From the NCBI GenBank assembly GCA_963704835.1, contig CAVPHW010000032.1:1-64000 (forward strand): a DNA stretch of 64,000 nt, read 5' to 3'. The DNA is from GCA-2746605 sp963704835. Lineage in GTDB: Bacteria > Bacteroidota > Ignavibacteria > Ignavibacteriales > Melioribacteraceae. Positions 10,315 through 17,607 of this stretch are shown here, piece after piece. The translations under genes were made by a program, and so were the position numbers. The first letter of the stretch is position 1. Each line of letters begins with the position of its first letter. The notes under the pieces are model-generated. The model made no database searches and was not told the DNA's origin. It worked only from the letters and a program-made list of their open reading frames with translations.

Positions 10315-11398
10315 ATGGCAAATGTTACACTGAAAAATATTTATAAAAAGTATGACCGCGATTATGTGGTTAAAGATGTTAATATTGAAATTAAGGATAA
10401 AGAATTTGTTGTTTTGGTTGGACCATCAGGTTGTGGAAAATCAACAACTTTAAGAATGATTGCTGGGCTTGAAGATATAACGGAAGGAGAACTTTATATA
10501 GATGAAAAATTAGTAAATGAGATATCTCCAAAAGATAGAGACATTTCAATGGTTTTTCAAAATTATGCACTTTACCCTCACATGTCTGTTTTTGATAATA
10601 TGGCTTTTGGTTTAAAATTAAGAAAATATCCAAAAGAAGAAATAAAAGAAAGAGTTAATAAAGCTGCCCAAATTTTAGGATTAAATGAATATTTATCTAG
10701 AAAGCCAAAAGAACTTTCCGGGGGTCAAAGACAAAGAGTTGCTCTAGGTAGAGCAATAGTAAGAGAACCAAAAGTGTTTTTATTTGATGAGCCATTATCT
10801 AATCTGGATGCAAAACTTAGGGTTCAGATGCGTACTGAAATATCTAAATTGCATCACTCATTAGAAGCAACTATTGTTTATGTAACGCATGATCAAGTTG
10901 AAGCAATGACGATGGGTGATAGAATTGTGGTTATGGATAATGGTATAATACAGCAAATTGATACGCCATTAAAGCTTTATAATCATCCTAAAGAATTTAT
11001 TTGTTGCAAGTTTTATCGGTTCTCCTTCAATGAATTTTATCGATGGAATAATTTCCAAAGATATGAAATTTACAAGTTCGGGTAAAAGTTTCAGTTTTAC
11101 TATTCCTCATGGACAAGTTAAAAATGGATTTTCTGATAAGGAAATTGTTCTGGGAATAAGACCTGAAGATATTGGTATAAATAAAAATGAAAACTATACG
11201 ATAGAGTTTAATTCAAACGTCGAATTAGTTGAACCTATGGGTAACGAAATATTCGTTTATTTTAAAATTGATAGTAAAACGTGGGTATCGAGGACGAATA
11301 CAAATGAAATACCTCAACTCAATCAGAATCAAAGATTCACTCTGAATACTAAGAAGTTATATTTTTTCGACAAAGAAAGTGGGGACAAATTTGAGTAA
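10315..11398 (+). CDS. Sugar ABC transporter ATPase, MalK/UgpC type (1 frameshift)
   Basis: This is the ATP-hydrolysing subunit of the upstream importer. It shows Walker A GPSGCGKST (about residues 37-45), the Q-loop MVFQNYALYPHM, the signature LSGGQRQRVALGRAIVR, Walker B VFLFDEPLSNLD and the H-loop YVTHDQ. A C-terminal OB-like regulatory domain includes LGIRPEDIG and PMGNEIFVYF. An extra T near 10999 splits the ATPase domain from the regulatory domain (FIVASFIGSPSMNFIDG when repaired); the restored gene has 361 codons. It is nearly identical in style to the second copy at 48450. Sitting after the four hydrolases, it is the last transport gene of this operon. Confidence 0.92.
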
Positions 11399-12263
11399 TA
11401 AGGTTAAACATATTGTGAACTCTTCTAAAAATATTACAATTACATTGCTTATTTTATGCTCAAGTTTGTTTTCTCAGAATATTATTACGAAATCAATTTA
11501 TTCAGAATCATTAGGTAGAGAGTGGAATTATAATATCTATTTGCCACCGAACTATGAAATACAAGATTCTTTGTTAATAATCTATTTACTCCATGGAAGT
11601 AATGGTAATGAAAATGACTGGAATGAAGGTATCAATTTAATAGACTCTCTTATTAAGGAATGTTTAATTCCATCAATAATTGCAGTTTCGCCTTCAACTG
11701 GCACAAGTTGGTGGGTTGATGGGAAAGAGAATTTTGAAACGGCTTTTTTTAAAGAATTAAAACCCTATATTGAAAAAAACTTCAAAGTTGATAAATCTAG
11801 ATCATCTACATTTTTAGCCGGTTTTTCTATGGGAGGTTATGGTGCATTAAGGTATGCATTGGTATATCCCAATGAATTTTCTGCTGCTATTCTACTGAGT
11901 CCAGCCATTTATAATGATTTTCCGCCTGAAGGTTCAAGTGCTATAGAGTCAGGATCTTTTGGTGTACCATTTGAGAATGAAACATGGAAGATGAAAAATT
12001 ATCCTGATTTACTAAACTCCGAAATGTGTAAGAACAATCCGATAAATCTTTTCATTGTTGCAGGAGATGATGACTGGAATCATCCAGAAGGGATAGAGTT
12101 TAACATAGATTGGCAGGTTAATCTACTTTACAGTGAATATCATAAAAAATTAAAATATCCCGCTGAACTAAGGATTTATGATGGTGGGCATGATTGGGAT
12201 TTATGGAAAAAAGGACTTAAGGAAGGTCTGATATCTATATTGAAAAATACTATGAAACTATAA
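11391..12263 (+). CDS. Secreted alpha/beta-hydrolase esterase
   Basis: An esterase of the EsteraseD / feruloyl-esterase-like group, with the alpha/beta-hydrolase fold. The nucleophile elbow GFSMGGYGALRYAL is near residues 145-158, a GDDDWNHP loop carries a likely acid, and YDGGHDWDLWKKGL supplies the catalytic His. TTG 11391 is the likely start (overlapping the ATPase stop by 8 bases); GTG 11379 is also open. The N-terminal stretch ITLLILCSSLFSQ is a signal peptide, so the enzyme is probably periplasmic or exported. At the end of the operon it could remove acyl groups such as acetyl or feruloyl from the glycoside before uptake. The substrate is an inference from context. Confidence 0.85.
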   Translation: MSNKVKHIVNSSKNITITLLILCSSLFSQNIITKSIYSESLGREWNYNIYLPPNYEIQDSLLIIYLLHGSNGNENDWNEGINLIDSLIKECLIPSIIAVSPSTGTSWWVDGKENFETAFFKELKPYIEKNFKVDKSRSSTFLAGFSMGGYGALRYALVYPNEFSAAILLSPAIYNDFPPEGSSAIESGSFGVPFENETWKMKNYPDLLNSEMCKNNPINLFIVAGDDDWNHPEGIEFNIDWQVNLLYSEYHKKLKYPAELRIYDGGHDWDLWKKGLKEGLISILKNTMKL

Positions 12264-12387
12264 ATTTAAATATTATTAACTTATTGAAGTAGTTCCTGAA
12301 GTAGTAAGCCACCAAAAGAGGGGTTAAATAGGTCACTAATCCTTTGAAAACAGCTCAAAAACGCAATATTTGACACCCCTGGCTAGC

Positions 12388-12429
12388 CTTTTAAGCAGAG
12401 GGTCGGTGGTTCGAGACCACCCGCGCTCA
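12388..12429 (+). pseudogene. 3' half of a tRNA-Lys-like gene (remnant or att site)
   Basis: The stretch begins with an anticodon-loop-like CTTTTAA (12388-12394, anticodon TTT, Lys). It continues with a variable loop AGGGTC and a perfect T-arm (GGTGG 12405-12409, TTCGAGA loop, CCACC 12417-12421). It ends with CGCGCTC and an A at 12429, a 3' acceptor strand without encoded CCA. The matching 5' acceptor strand (GAGCGCG) and the D-arm are absent upstream, and the anticodon stem is poor, so this is not a working tRNA. A fragment from anticodon loop to 3' end is the typical footprint of tRNA-targeting integrases, so it could be an attachment site bordering the accessory segment. A badly mis-sequenced full tRNA is less likely. 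Confidence 0.6.
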
Positions 12430-12436
12430 CAACGTT

Positions 12437-12471
12437 AAAGCCTTATAGGTATTGCACTTATGAGGCTTTTT
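12437..12471 (+). terminator. Terminator just downstream of the tRNA remnant
   Basis: An 11-bp stem (12437-12447 with 12459-12469, one G-T pair) encloses an 11-base loop and ends in a run of five T. Its position eight bases after the tRNA 3' end is what a tRNA transcription unit would show, which supports the view that the fragment derives from a real tRNA gene. Confidence 0.7.
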
Positions 12472-12972
12472 CAGTTTAAACGCATTTCCCATTGTATTCT
12501 AAAATAGTTGTCAAATTGGTATCACCTTTAGAACTCCAAATTGTTTACTTAAAAAGTAAACAAGAACGTTTATTTTAGTTGTGAATTGATATTTTAAATA
12601 TAGTAATTCTTAAATTTTAATCAACACATTCTCAACTCAAAATCACCCAAAAATAAAAAAGTTAGATATATTTTATTAGCTATTGAGAAATAGGATAACT
12701 GAAGCAGATGGTATAACGTCGTTACCTAAAAACTACAACCCTACATCAACTCGTTCACAACAAGATTTATGCAAACTATACTTAATTTACGGAGCAAGCA
12801 TTGTCCACTGGTCGTATATATATATATCCTGTTATTCAGAACGGATCACACTACATTTAAACTCAATTTCATACAAAAACTTCAAGATAAACTTTCACAA
12901 ATCTCTGCAAAAGTGAACAGCGGTTGGCTAAATAGGTTAGTTATGTGCACTTAAATAATATTCTTTTAATAA

Positions 12973-13492
12973 TTATTCAATATTTAAATTGTGTTCCAAG
13001 TTTTTTATTGTGGTATTAAACTTCTCTATTAAATCTGTATTTGTCAAAATTTCAAGAATATCACACATGTTCGCCCAAATACAATTATATCTTTTTTTAC
13101 AATGCCTTTTTCAACCCCAATCCTCAATAAATCATCATCATCTGGATTAGCATTTTCAAATTCTCTTTTTTTTTTCAATTTACTTGTATTTAATAAATTA
13201 TAATCTAGCACTATAGCATGATTATATTAATGTAATAATTTTGTTCCGGTTGCTTATTTCGTATTAGCAAATTGAACTCTTATCCTGTTTTTGAATTCCC
13301 CTTTATTCAATAATTTCCCAAAGTGGAATTAATGCTGGATCAACATTATGGAGCTGCTTTGTATCACCCTTTTCTGTAACAAATAAACGAACCTTGTGTC
13401 CAGAGTCCAAATTATAAGAACTTAAAACCAACTTGTTACAAATTCACGCCAAACTAAGCCCCAACTGATAACAACCGGATCATCTGGTGTTT
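12973..13492 (-). pseudogene. Broken minus-strand gene of unknown function
   Basis: Read on the minus strand across several frame changes, the stretch gives protein-like segments in order. The first is TPDDPVVISWGLVWREFVT, then VLSSYNLDSGHKVRLFVTEKG, DTKQLHNVDPALIPLWEIIE, KGEFKNRIRVQFAN, REFENANPDDDDLLRIGVEKG and finally MCDILEILTNTDLIEKFNTT ending NLNIE at a stop at 12973-12975. One break coincides with a run of ten A/T near 13169. About 170 codons are visible and no clear start is found, so the 5' end may be missing. I do not recognise the family. It lies between the tRNA remnant and a small lipoprotein in the accessory segment. Decay or sequence error could each explain the breaks. Confidence 0.5.
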
Positions 13493-13500
13493 ATATTGCT

Positions 13501-13917
13501 TTATTTTTGTTTATAATATGTACTAAAAAAGCCGTCAATTTCTCCATCCCAAATTAGTAACGTATCAGAAGTAATTTCTCCATAATTGAGTTTATCATCA
13601 GAATAATAATAATAGGTTTCCATATTTGAAAATGTGATTATGTCCCAATCATCTTCTCTTTCTTCAATAACGTATTCTGATTTTACTTTTAGTGTATCAT
13701 TCCAATATAATTCATATTTATCATTATTGTTAAAACCAATTTTTATGGTCACTCCACTTTCTGGTGTAATAACTCTTGGAAATATTCCGCCAACAGTTTT
13801 TTGCCAAATCCAATTACCAATATATTTATTTGAATTACTCTCGATTGGATTTTCTTCAGAACAATTTGTGAAAGATAATAAAAGAAGAGAACGTAATATA
13901 ATTTTGAAATATTTCAA
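13501..13917 (-). CDS. Small secreted lipoprotein, unknown function
   Basis: A 138-residue protein with a lipoprotein signal (LLLLSFTNC, Cys near residue 19), preceded by AGGAGG eight to ten bases upstream on the minus strand. The mature part is polar and beta-rich, with a GNWIWQKTVGG segment and WDGEIDGFF near the end. This resembles the small lipocalin-like or META-like lipoproteins common in Bacteroidota (GxW near the N-terminus), but the match is too weak to name a family. It is a stand-alone gene in the accessory segment, separated by only 8 bases from the broken gene downstream. Confidence 0.7.
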   Translation of the reverse strand: MKYFKIILRSLLLLSFTNCSEENPIESNSNKYIGNWIWQKTVGGIFPRVITPESGVTIKIGFNNNDKYELYWNDTLKVKSEYVIEEREDDWDIITFSNMETYYYYSDDKLNYGEITSDTLLIWDGEIDGFFSTYYKQK

Positions 13918-14059
13918 TTTCCCTCCTATTTTTCAGGCATAAAACTACGTTTGCTTTTAAGCGGATGACACTAGGTCCCGCTACAAATATGATAACTTAT
14001 TATGTTATTTAATTGCTTCTATACATCTTATCAAGATAATGTTAATCTATAAATACCAC

Positions 14060-14100
14060 GATCGACTACAGCATCCCGTTTTGGACGCTCGTTATATGGT
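14060..14100 (-). repeat. Imperfect hairpin with ATATAAC border, attC-like
   Basis: On the minus strand, ATATAACG (14097-14090) is followed by AGCGTCC, a short loop and GGATGCT, which pair imperfectly. It lies just after the 3' end of the DUF2975-like gene. A mirror-type border (GTTATAC on the minus strand, 14806-14800) precedes that gene. The arrangement recalls integron gene cassettes, whose attC sites are imperfect hairpins bounded by inverted AAC/GTT cores. The core does not match the usual RYYYAAC/GTTRRRY exactly, so the call is tentative. Confidence 0.3.
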
Positions 14101-14126
14101 GTATTTAGAGTGCCATGCTGTTCACG

Positions 14127-14600
14127 TCATACTGATAAATCCATCTCGGATTTTATATCAACAGCATTTTGCAAAATCCGTTCAAACTTGAATGCTACGG
14201 TGGCGATCACGACCGAGCCAAAGGTTATGAGTATGCCCATAAAAACTCCGCCAGCAGGATCATCACTACTGTCCAACATAATGATAATTACTCCTACTGC
14301 AACGAAACAAATGATGGATATTGCACAATATTTTATAGTCCGTAGAGCTTTTACGGTCGCTTTTGAGTATACCTTATTATGTCTGAAATATCCCAACACT
14401 TTGACTGCTTGATAGAGTGCCACGAAAAACGGAATGGACGCTATATAGACATACGCAAGAAATGGATCATTGAAGTAAATCTCAAAAAGGGTGGAATGTG
14501 CATTCCTGCCCTCTAAGTGAGGTTCCCAAAGCAAAAGGACAATAGCACCGATGCCGATGAGCACGATAACTACTTGAAAAAATATGGTGCTTCTTTTCAT
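14127..14600 (-). CDS. DUF2975-like small membrane protein
   Basis: A 157-residue integral membrane protein with four predicted membrane segments (about residues 6-24, 46-66, 90-112 and 118-138), the pattern of DUF2975 proteins. Those are usually paired with a small Xre-type repressor, but no such gene is visible on either side. Its sequence is visibly richer in G and C than the surrounding genes, which suggests transfer. The hairpin-bearing motifs on both sides (14090-14097 and 14800-14807) are compatible with a mobile cassette. The function is unknown. Confidence 0.65.
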   Translation of the reverse strand: MKRSTIFFQVVIVLIGIGAIVLLLWEPHLEGRNAHSTLFEIYFNDPFLAYVYIASIPFFVALYQAVKVLGYFRHNKVYSKATVKALRTIKYCAISIICFVAVGVIIIMLDSSDDPAGGVFMGILITFGSVVIATVAFKFERILQNAVDIKSEMDLSV

Positions 14601-15138
14601 AGGCGGTCCTTAAATTTCTCTATCTTTCACTTAGCCATTTATCGGTATGGCGATAAACCGATGCCCAAATTACAATTTTTCTAAATAATTCATCACTAAC
14701 TTTTTATCCACTAAAGAATAACTTAAAATGATGATTTGTAAAATATTTGTGAATAAGCGATTCATAGCAATTTAATAGATTTTAATTTACATTCATATCG
14801 TATAACGGCATGGTCGATACTCCGATGCTCTAAAGTTCTAATAAAAGACAACATAATTTATAATGTAATTAACACAAAAATTTTTTTCTAATTTAAAATG
14901 ACTTTAGCTTAATTAGTTTTTATTCTTAGGATAAAGAGATCATTGCTCTCATTACTACAGTTGAAACCTCTTACTTACCTTCATCTGGTAGGACGCTCTC
15001 ATCTTTTGCTGAACAAAACGGTTAATATAATAAGTAAGCTGATTGTATAATAGTCATGCATTTTCTGCCTTTGGTTGTTCATCAACATGATTGAAATTTT
15101 ATATGGCTTTTACAACAAAATAATTTATAAATTATTTT
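14601..15138. other. Intergenic stretch with inverted repeats
   Basis: No gene is seen. The stretch holds two GC-rich hairpin-capable motifs (ATCGGT...ACCGAT at about 14640-14662, and GCATGG...CCGATGC at 14808-14830 next to GTATAACG at 14800-14807) in otherwise AT-rich DNA. The right part (14950-15138) leads to the glycosidase gene at 15139 and may contain its promoter, but no clear promoter or ribosome site was identified. Confidence 0.4.
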
Positions 15139-16068
15139 ATGTTAAAAATTAAAGATAAGTGGATTTGGGATTTTTGGTTTGCAAAGGAAAATAATATTCA
15201 TCACATCTTCTATCTTCAAGCTCCAAAATCTCTAATTGATGAAACAAAAAGACATCATAATGCAACAATAGGACACGCGGTTTCCTCTGATTTGATCAAT
15301 TGGAAAATATTAAATGATGCACTACAACCCGGGTTGCCAGGAAGCTGGGATGATTTAGCAACTTGGACAGGAAGTATAATTCAGAGTAATAAAGTGTGGT
15401 ATATGTTTTATACCGGCGTAAATCATTTAGAAAAAGGACTTATTCAGCGGATAGGTTTGGCCACTTCTAATGACCTGATCTCCTGGAATAAACATGCTCA
15501 TAATCCAATAATTAAAGCTGATAAAAAATGGTATGAATTGCTTGATCTTATATCCTGGCACGATCATGCGTGGCGAGACCCATACGTTTTTTCTTATAAT
15601 AATAAGTTTTATTCCTTAATAACTGCTAGGGTAAACTACGGTCCAGCTGATGCACGCGGCGTAATAGCTTGTGCAGAATCTTCAAATCTAATTGATTGGA
15701 AAGTAAAAGCTCCAATTACAAAACCTGGTGAATTTGGTCAACTTGAAGTTCCACAATTAATTAAAAAAAACAATTCCTATTATATAGTGTTTAGCACTTC
15801 TGTGGAAACAACTTCTTTAAATAGAAAACAGAGGAGTGGAATTAAGATAGTAACTGGAAGCCATTCTTTAGTTTCAGATAATCCATTCGGTCCTTACCGA
15901 CTTCTAAAAGAAGAATTTCTATTTGGAGATGTGCATGGATCTCTATATAGTGGGAAAATAGTTGAGCACTGTGGCGATAAAGATTTGATAATGGCCTTTC
16001 ATAATTATACCCCAGAAGGAAATTTTCTCGGTTATATTTCAGACCCATTTCCAATCCAATTATATTAA
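15139..16068 (+). CDS. GH32/GH43-superfamily glycoside hydrolase (five-bladed propeller)
   Basis: A 309-residue protein with the five-bladed beta-propeller of the GH32/43/62/68 group. The expected three acidic positions are visible: Asp in WDFWFAK (about residue 11, nucleophile position), Asp in HAWRDPYVF (about 149, the RDP transition-state motif) and Glu in GQLEVPQLIKK (about 198, acid/base position). Blade signatures such as HAVSSDLINWK and GLATSNDLISWNK repeat through it. There is no signal peptide, so it is probably cytoplasmic. It lies directly upstream of the LacI-type regulator and of an operator at 16118. Beta-fructosidase-like or arabinanase-like activity are both possible; the exact substrate is not readable. 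Confidence 0.8.
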   Translation: MLKIKDKWIWDFWFAKENNIHHIFYLQAPKSLIDETKRHHNATIGHAVSSDLINWKILNDALQPGLPGSWDDLATWTGSIIQSNKVWYMFYTGVNHLEKGLIQRIGLATSNDLISWNKHAHNPIIKADKKWYELLDLISWHDHAWRDPYVFSYNNKFYSLITARVNYGPADARGVIACAESSNLIDWKVKAPITKPGEFGQLEVPQLIKKNNSYYIVFSTSVETTSLNRKQRSGIKIVTGSHSLVSDNPFGPYRLLKEEFLFGDVHGSLYSGKIVEHCGDKDLIMAFHNYTPEGNFLGYISDPFPIQLY

Positions 16069-16117
16069 ACCCCCGGTTTCTATCGATAAGAAAAAAATCA
16101 TTAATTATATTGATATA

Positions 16118-16131
16118 GTTAAACGCTTAAC
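16118..16131. promoter_or_regulatory. LacI-type operator, copy 1
   Basis: GTTAAACGCTTAAC is a near-perfect palindrome with a central CG, the form expected for LacI-family repressors. A second copy differing by one base lies at 16365-16378, just before the LacI-type gene. It is 50 bases downstream of the glycosidase stop. Confidence 0.6.
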
Positions 16132-16328
16132 TGCTATCAGAAAAAAAGTAAATTTGTCATATTAAATAATTATTAAGTTGTGGCTATAAAAGAGTAGATG
16201 GTATATTAAACCCTAAAACGTATAACTGCTTTGTGCATAACAATATAGAGTAATACTGCTGAAAAGTTCAAGCGTTAAATTGTATATAAAAATAATTATC
16301 AAAAATAAAATCTTTAATTAAATATGCC

Positions 16329-16359
16329 TTGACAAACCTTTTAGAAAGTATTATGTTTA
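16329..16359 (+). promoter_or_regulatory. Promoter of the LacI-type regulator gene
   Basis: TTGACA at 16329-16334 is followed, with a 20-base gap after TTG, by TATGTTTA (16352-16359), close to the Bacteroidota -33/-7 pattern (TTG ... TAnnTTTG). TATGTT at 17-base spacing also satisfies a sigma-70 reading. The operator at 16365 would cover the transcription start, implying autorepression. Confidence 0.55.
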
Positions 16360-16364
16360 AATCA

Positions 16365-16378
16365 GTTAAACGATTAAC
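16365..16378. promoter_or_regulatory. LacI-type operator, copy 2 (autoregulatory)
   Basis: GTTAAACGATTAAC has the same half-sites and central CG as the site at 16118. It lies 11 bases upstream of the regulator's GTG start and just downstream of its promoter, a position where bound repressor would block transcription. Confidence 0.65.
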
Positions 16379-16389
16379 CGAGGAATATT

Positions 16390-17415
16390 GTGACGGCTAC
16401 AATCAAAGATGTCGCTGAAAAAGCTGGTGTATCCACCGCAACAGTTTCCCTTGTTCTGCATGGCCATTCAAGAATTTCCACACCAACAAAGAAGAAAGTT
16501 CTAAAAGCAATTAAATCTTTAGATTATTTCCCATCGCGTTCTGCCAGGGGATTGGTTTCTAAAACAACAGGCAACATAGGATTTATTTTAACAGACGACC
16601 ATTTCCTACGAACAGAACCTTTTTATACTCGGATATTTTTAGGAACGGAATTCGAAGCTCGAGATGGAGACTATTACGTTCTTTTGACAACTGTTAAATC
16701 CGATTTTAATGAAAAAAGTCAAATGCCTAAATTTATTCGTGATAAAAATATCGACGGTATAATAATAGCTGGTAAAGTTCCTCAAAATTTGATTGATAGA
16801 ATTTGTGCATTAAATATTCCGCTAGTTTTTGTTGATTATGCCACGCCCACAGATTGTTGCCCATTAGTTCTTATTGATAATGTACAAGGTGGAATTATTG
16901 CCACAAATCATTTAATTGATCTAGGACATAAAAATATTGGTTTTATTGGTGGGGATATTGAACACCCCAGTATTTATGAACGATTTAATGGTTACAAACA
17001 AGCCTTAGAAAAAGCAAATATTCAGGTGAATAATAAGTTTATTAAGCTTGATGCAAAATACCCAGATAGGCAGAATGGTTATGAGTCTGCCAGAATGCTT
17101 TTTGAAAATAATAAAAATATTACTTCTGTCTTTGCATGCAATGATGCAATGGCAATAGGAGTGATGCACTATTTAAAAGACAATAATTATAGAATCCCAG
17201 AAGATGTTTCTATAATTGGTTTTGATGATGTAGAGGCAGATTTGTTATTGGAGCCCCCTCTAACTACTATAAGAGTTCCTAAAATTGATTTGGGGGCCGA
17301 AGCATTAAGGGTAATGATTAATTGCATTAAAAATAAAACAACATCAAATAAAATTTTAGTTCCAGTTGAACTTATTGCAAGAAGTTCTACGACAATGATG
17401 AATGGAAGGAAATGA
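16390..17415 (+). CDS. LacI-family transcriptional regulator
   Basis: The 341-residue protein has an N-terminal helix-turn-helix and hinge helix (TIKDVAEKAGVSTATVSLVLHG, then SRSARGLVSKTTGNIGFILT). A periplasmic-binding-protein-like effector domain follows, with HLIDLGHKNIGFIGGD, VFACNDAMAIGVMHYLK and SIIGFDDVEADLLLEPPLTTI. It starts at GTG 16390 with AGGAAT upstream. The two palindromes at 16118 and 16365 are its probable operators. The genes it most likely controls are itself and the glycan locus downstream; the ligand should be a sugar from that pathway. Confidence 0.93.
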   Translation: MTATIKDVAEKAGVSTATVSLVLHGHSRISTPTKKKVLKAIKSLDYFPSRSARGLVSKTTGNIGFILTDDHFLRTEPFYTRIFLGTEFEARDGDYYVLLTTVKSDFNEKSQMPKFIRDKNIDGIIIAGKVPQNLIDRICALNIPLVFVDYATPTDCCPLVLIDNVQGGIIATNHLIDLGHKNIGFIGGDIEHPSIYERFNGYKQALEKANIQVNNKFIKLDAKYPDRQNGYESARMLFENNKNITSVFACNDAMAIGVMHYLKDNNYRIPEDVSIIGFDDVEADLLLEPPLTTIRVPKIDLGAEALRVMINCIKNKTTSNKILVPVELIARSSTTMMNGRK

Positions 17416-17548
17416 TAAAAATCAAATTTCTAATGGACTATTATTTAATTTAAAATATTGCGTAGCCAAATCAAATATAGTTTTAGATATGGCTTCATTA
17501 TCAATAGAAGAGCTTTTAACAATTGCACATAACTATAAGAATATTTAA
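17402..17548 (+). CDS. Possible small ORF after the regulator
   Basis: A 48-codon frame starts at ATG 17402 inside the end of the regulator gene and reads MEGNDKNQISNGLLFNLKYC and on to LSIEELLTIAHNYKNI. The C-terminal half looks helical and protein-like. There is no clear ribosome site and the family is unknown, so it may be a remnant of a longer gene or chance. Confidence 0.25.
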   Translation: MEGNDKNQISNGLLFNLKYCVAKSNIVLDMASLSIEELLTIAHNYKNI

Positions 17549-17607
17549 CAAATAATTATCGTGATTTAAGTTAAATATTAAATAATACACAATATCAAGG
17601 AGGCAAA

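Larger units (their letters stand above)
12264..12972. other. Gene-poor junction between the first operon and the accessory segment
   Basis: No convincing protein gene is seen in this 700-base stretch. It holds a tRNA 3' remnant and a terminator (listed separately), a hairpin GGTATAACGTCGTTACC at 12710-12726, and a GTTATGTGC motif at 12940-12948. Two short plus-strand frames between 12683 and 12954 overlap each other, lack ribosome sites and look like chance. Confidence 0.5.

Noticed and set aside
12388..12429. Functional tRNA gene
   Set aside because: No 5' acceptor strand or D-arm is present and the anticodon stem pairs badly.
12683..12954. Two short plus-strand frames (77 and 61 codons)
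   Set aside because: They overlap each other in different frames, have no ribosome site and read as low-complexity text over a segment with hairpins.
14110..14412. Plus-strand 100-codon frame opposite the DUF2975-like gene
   Set aside because: The minus-strand product has four clean membrane spans and a proper start, so the plus frame is its shadow.
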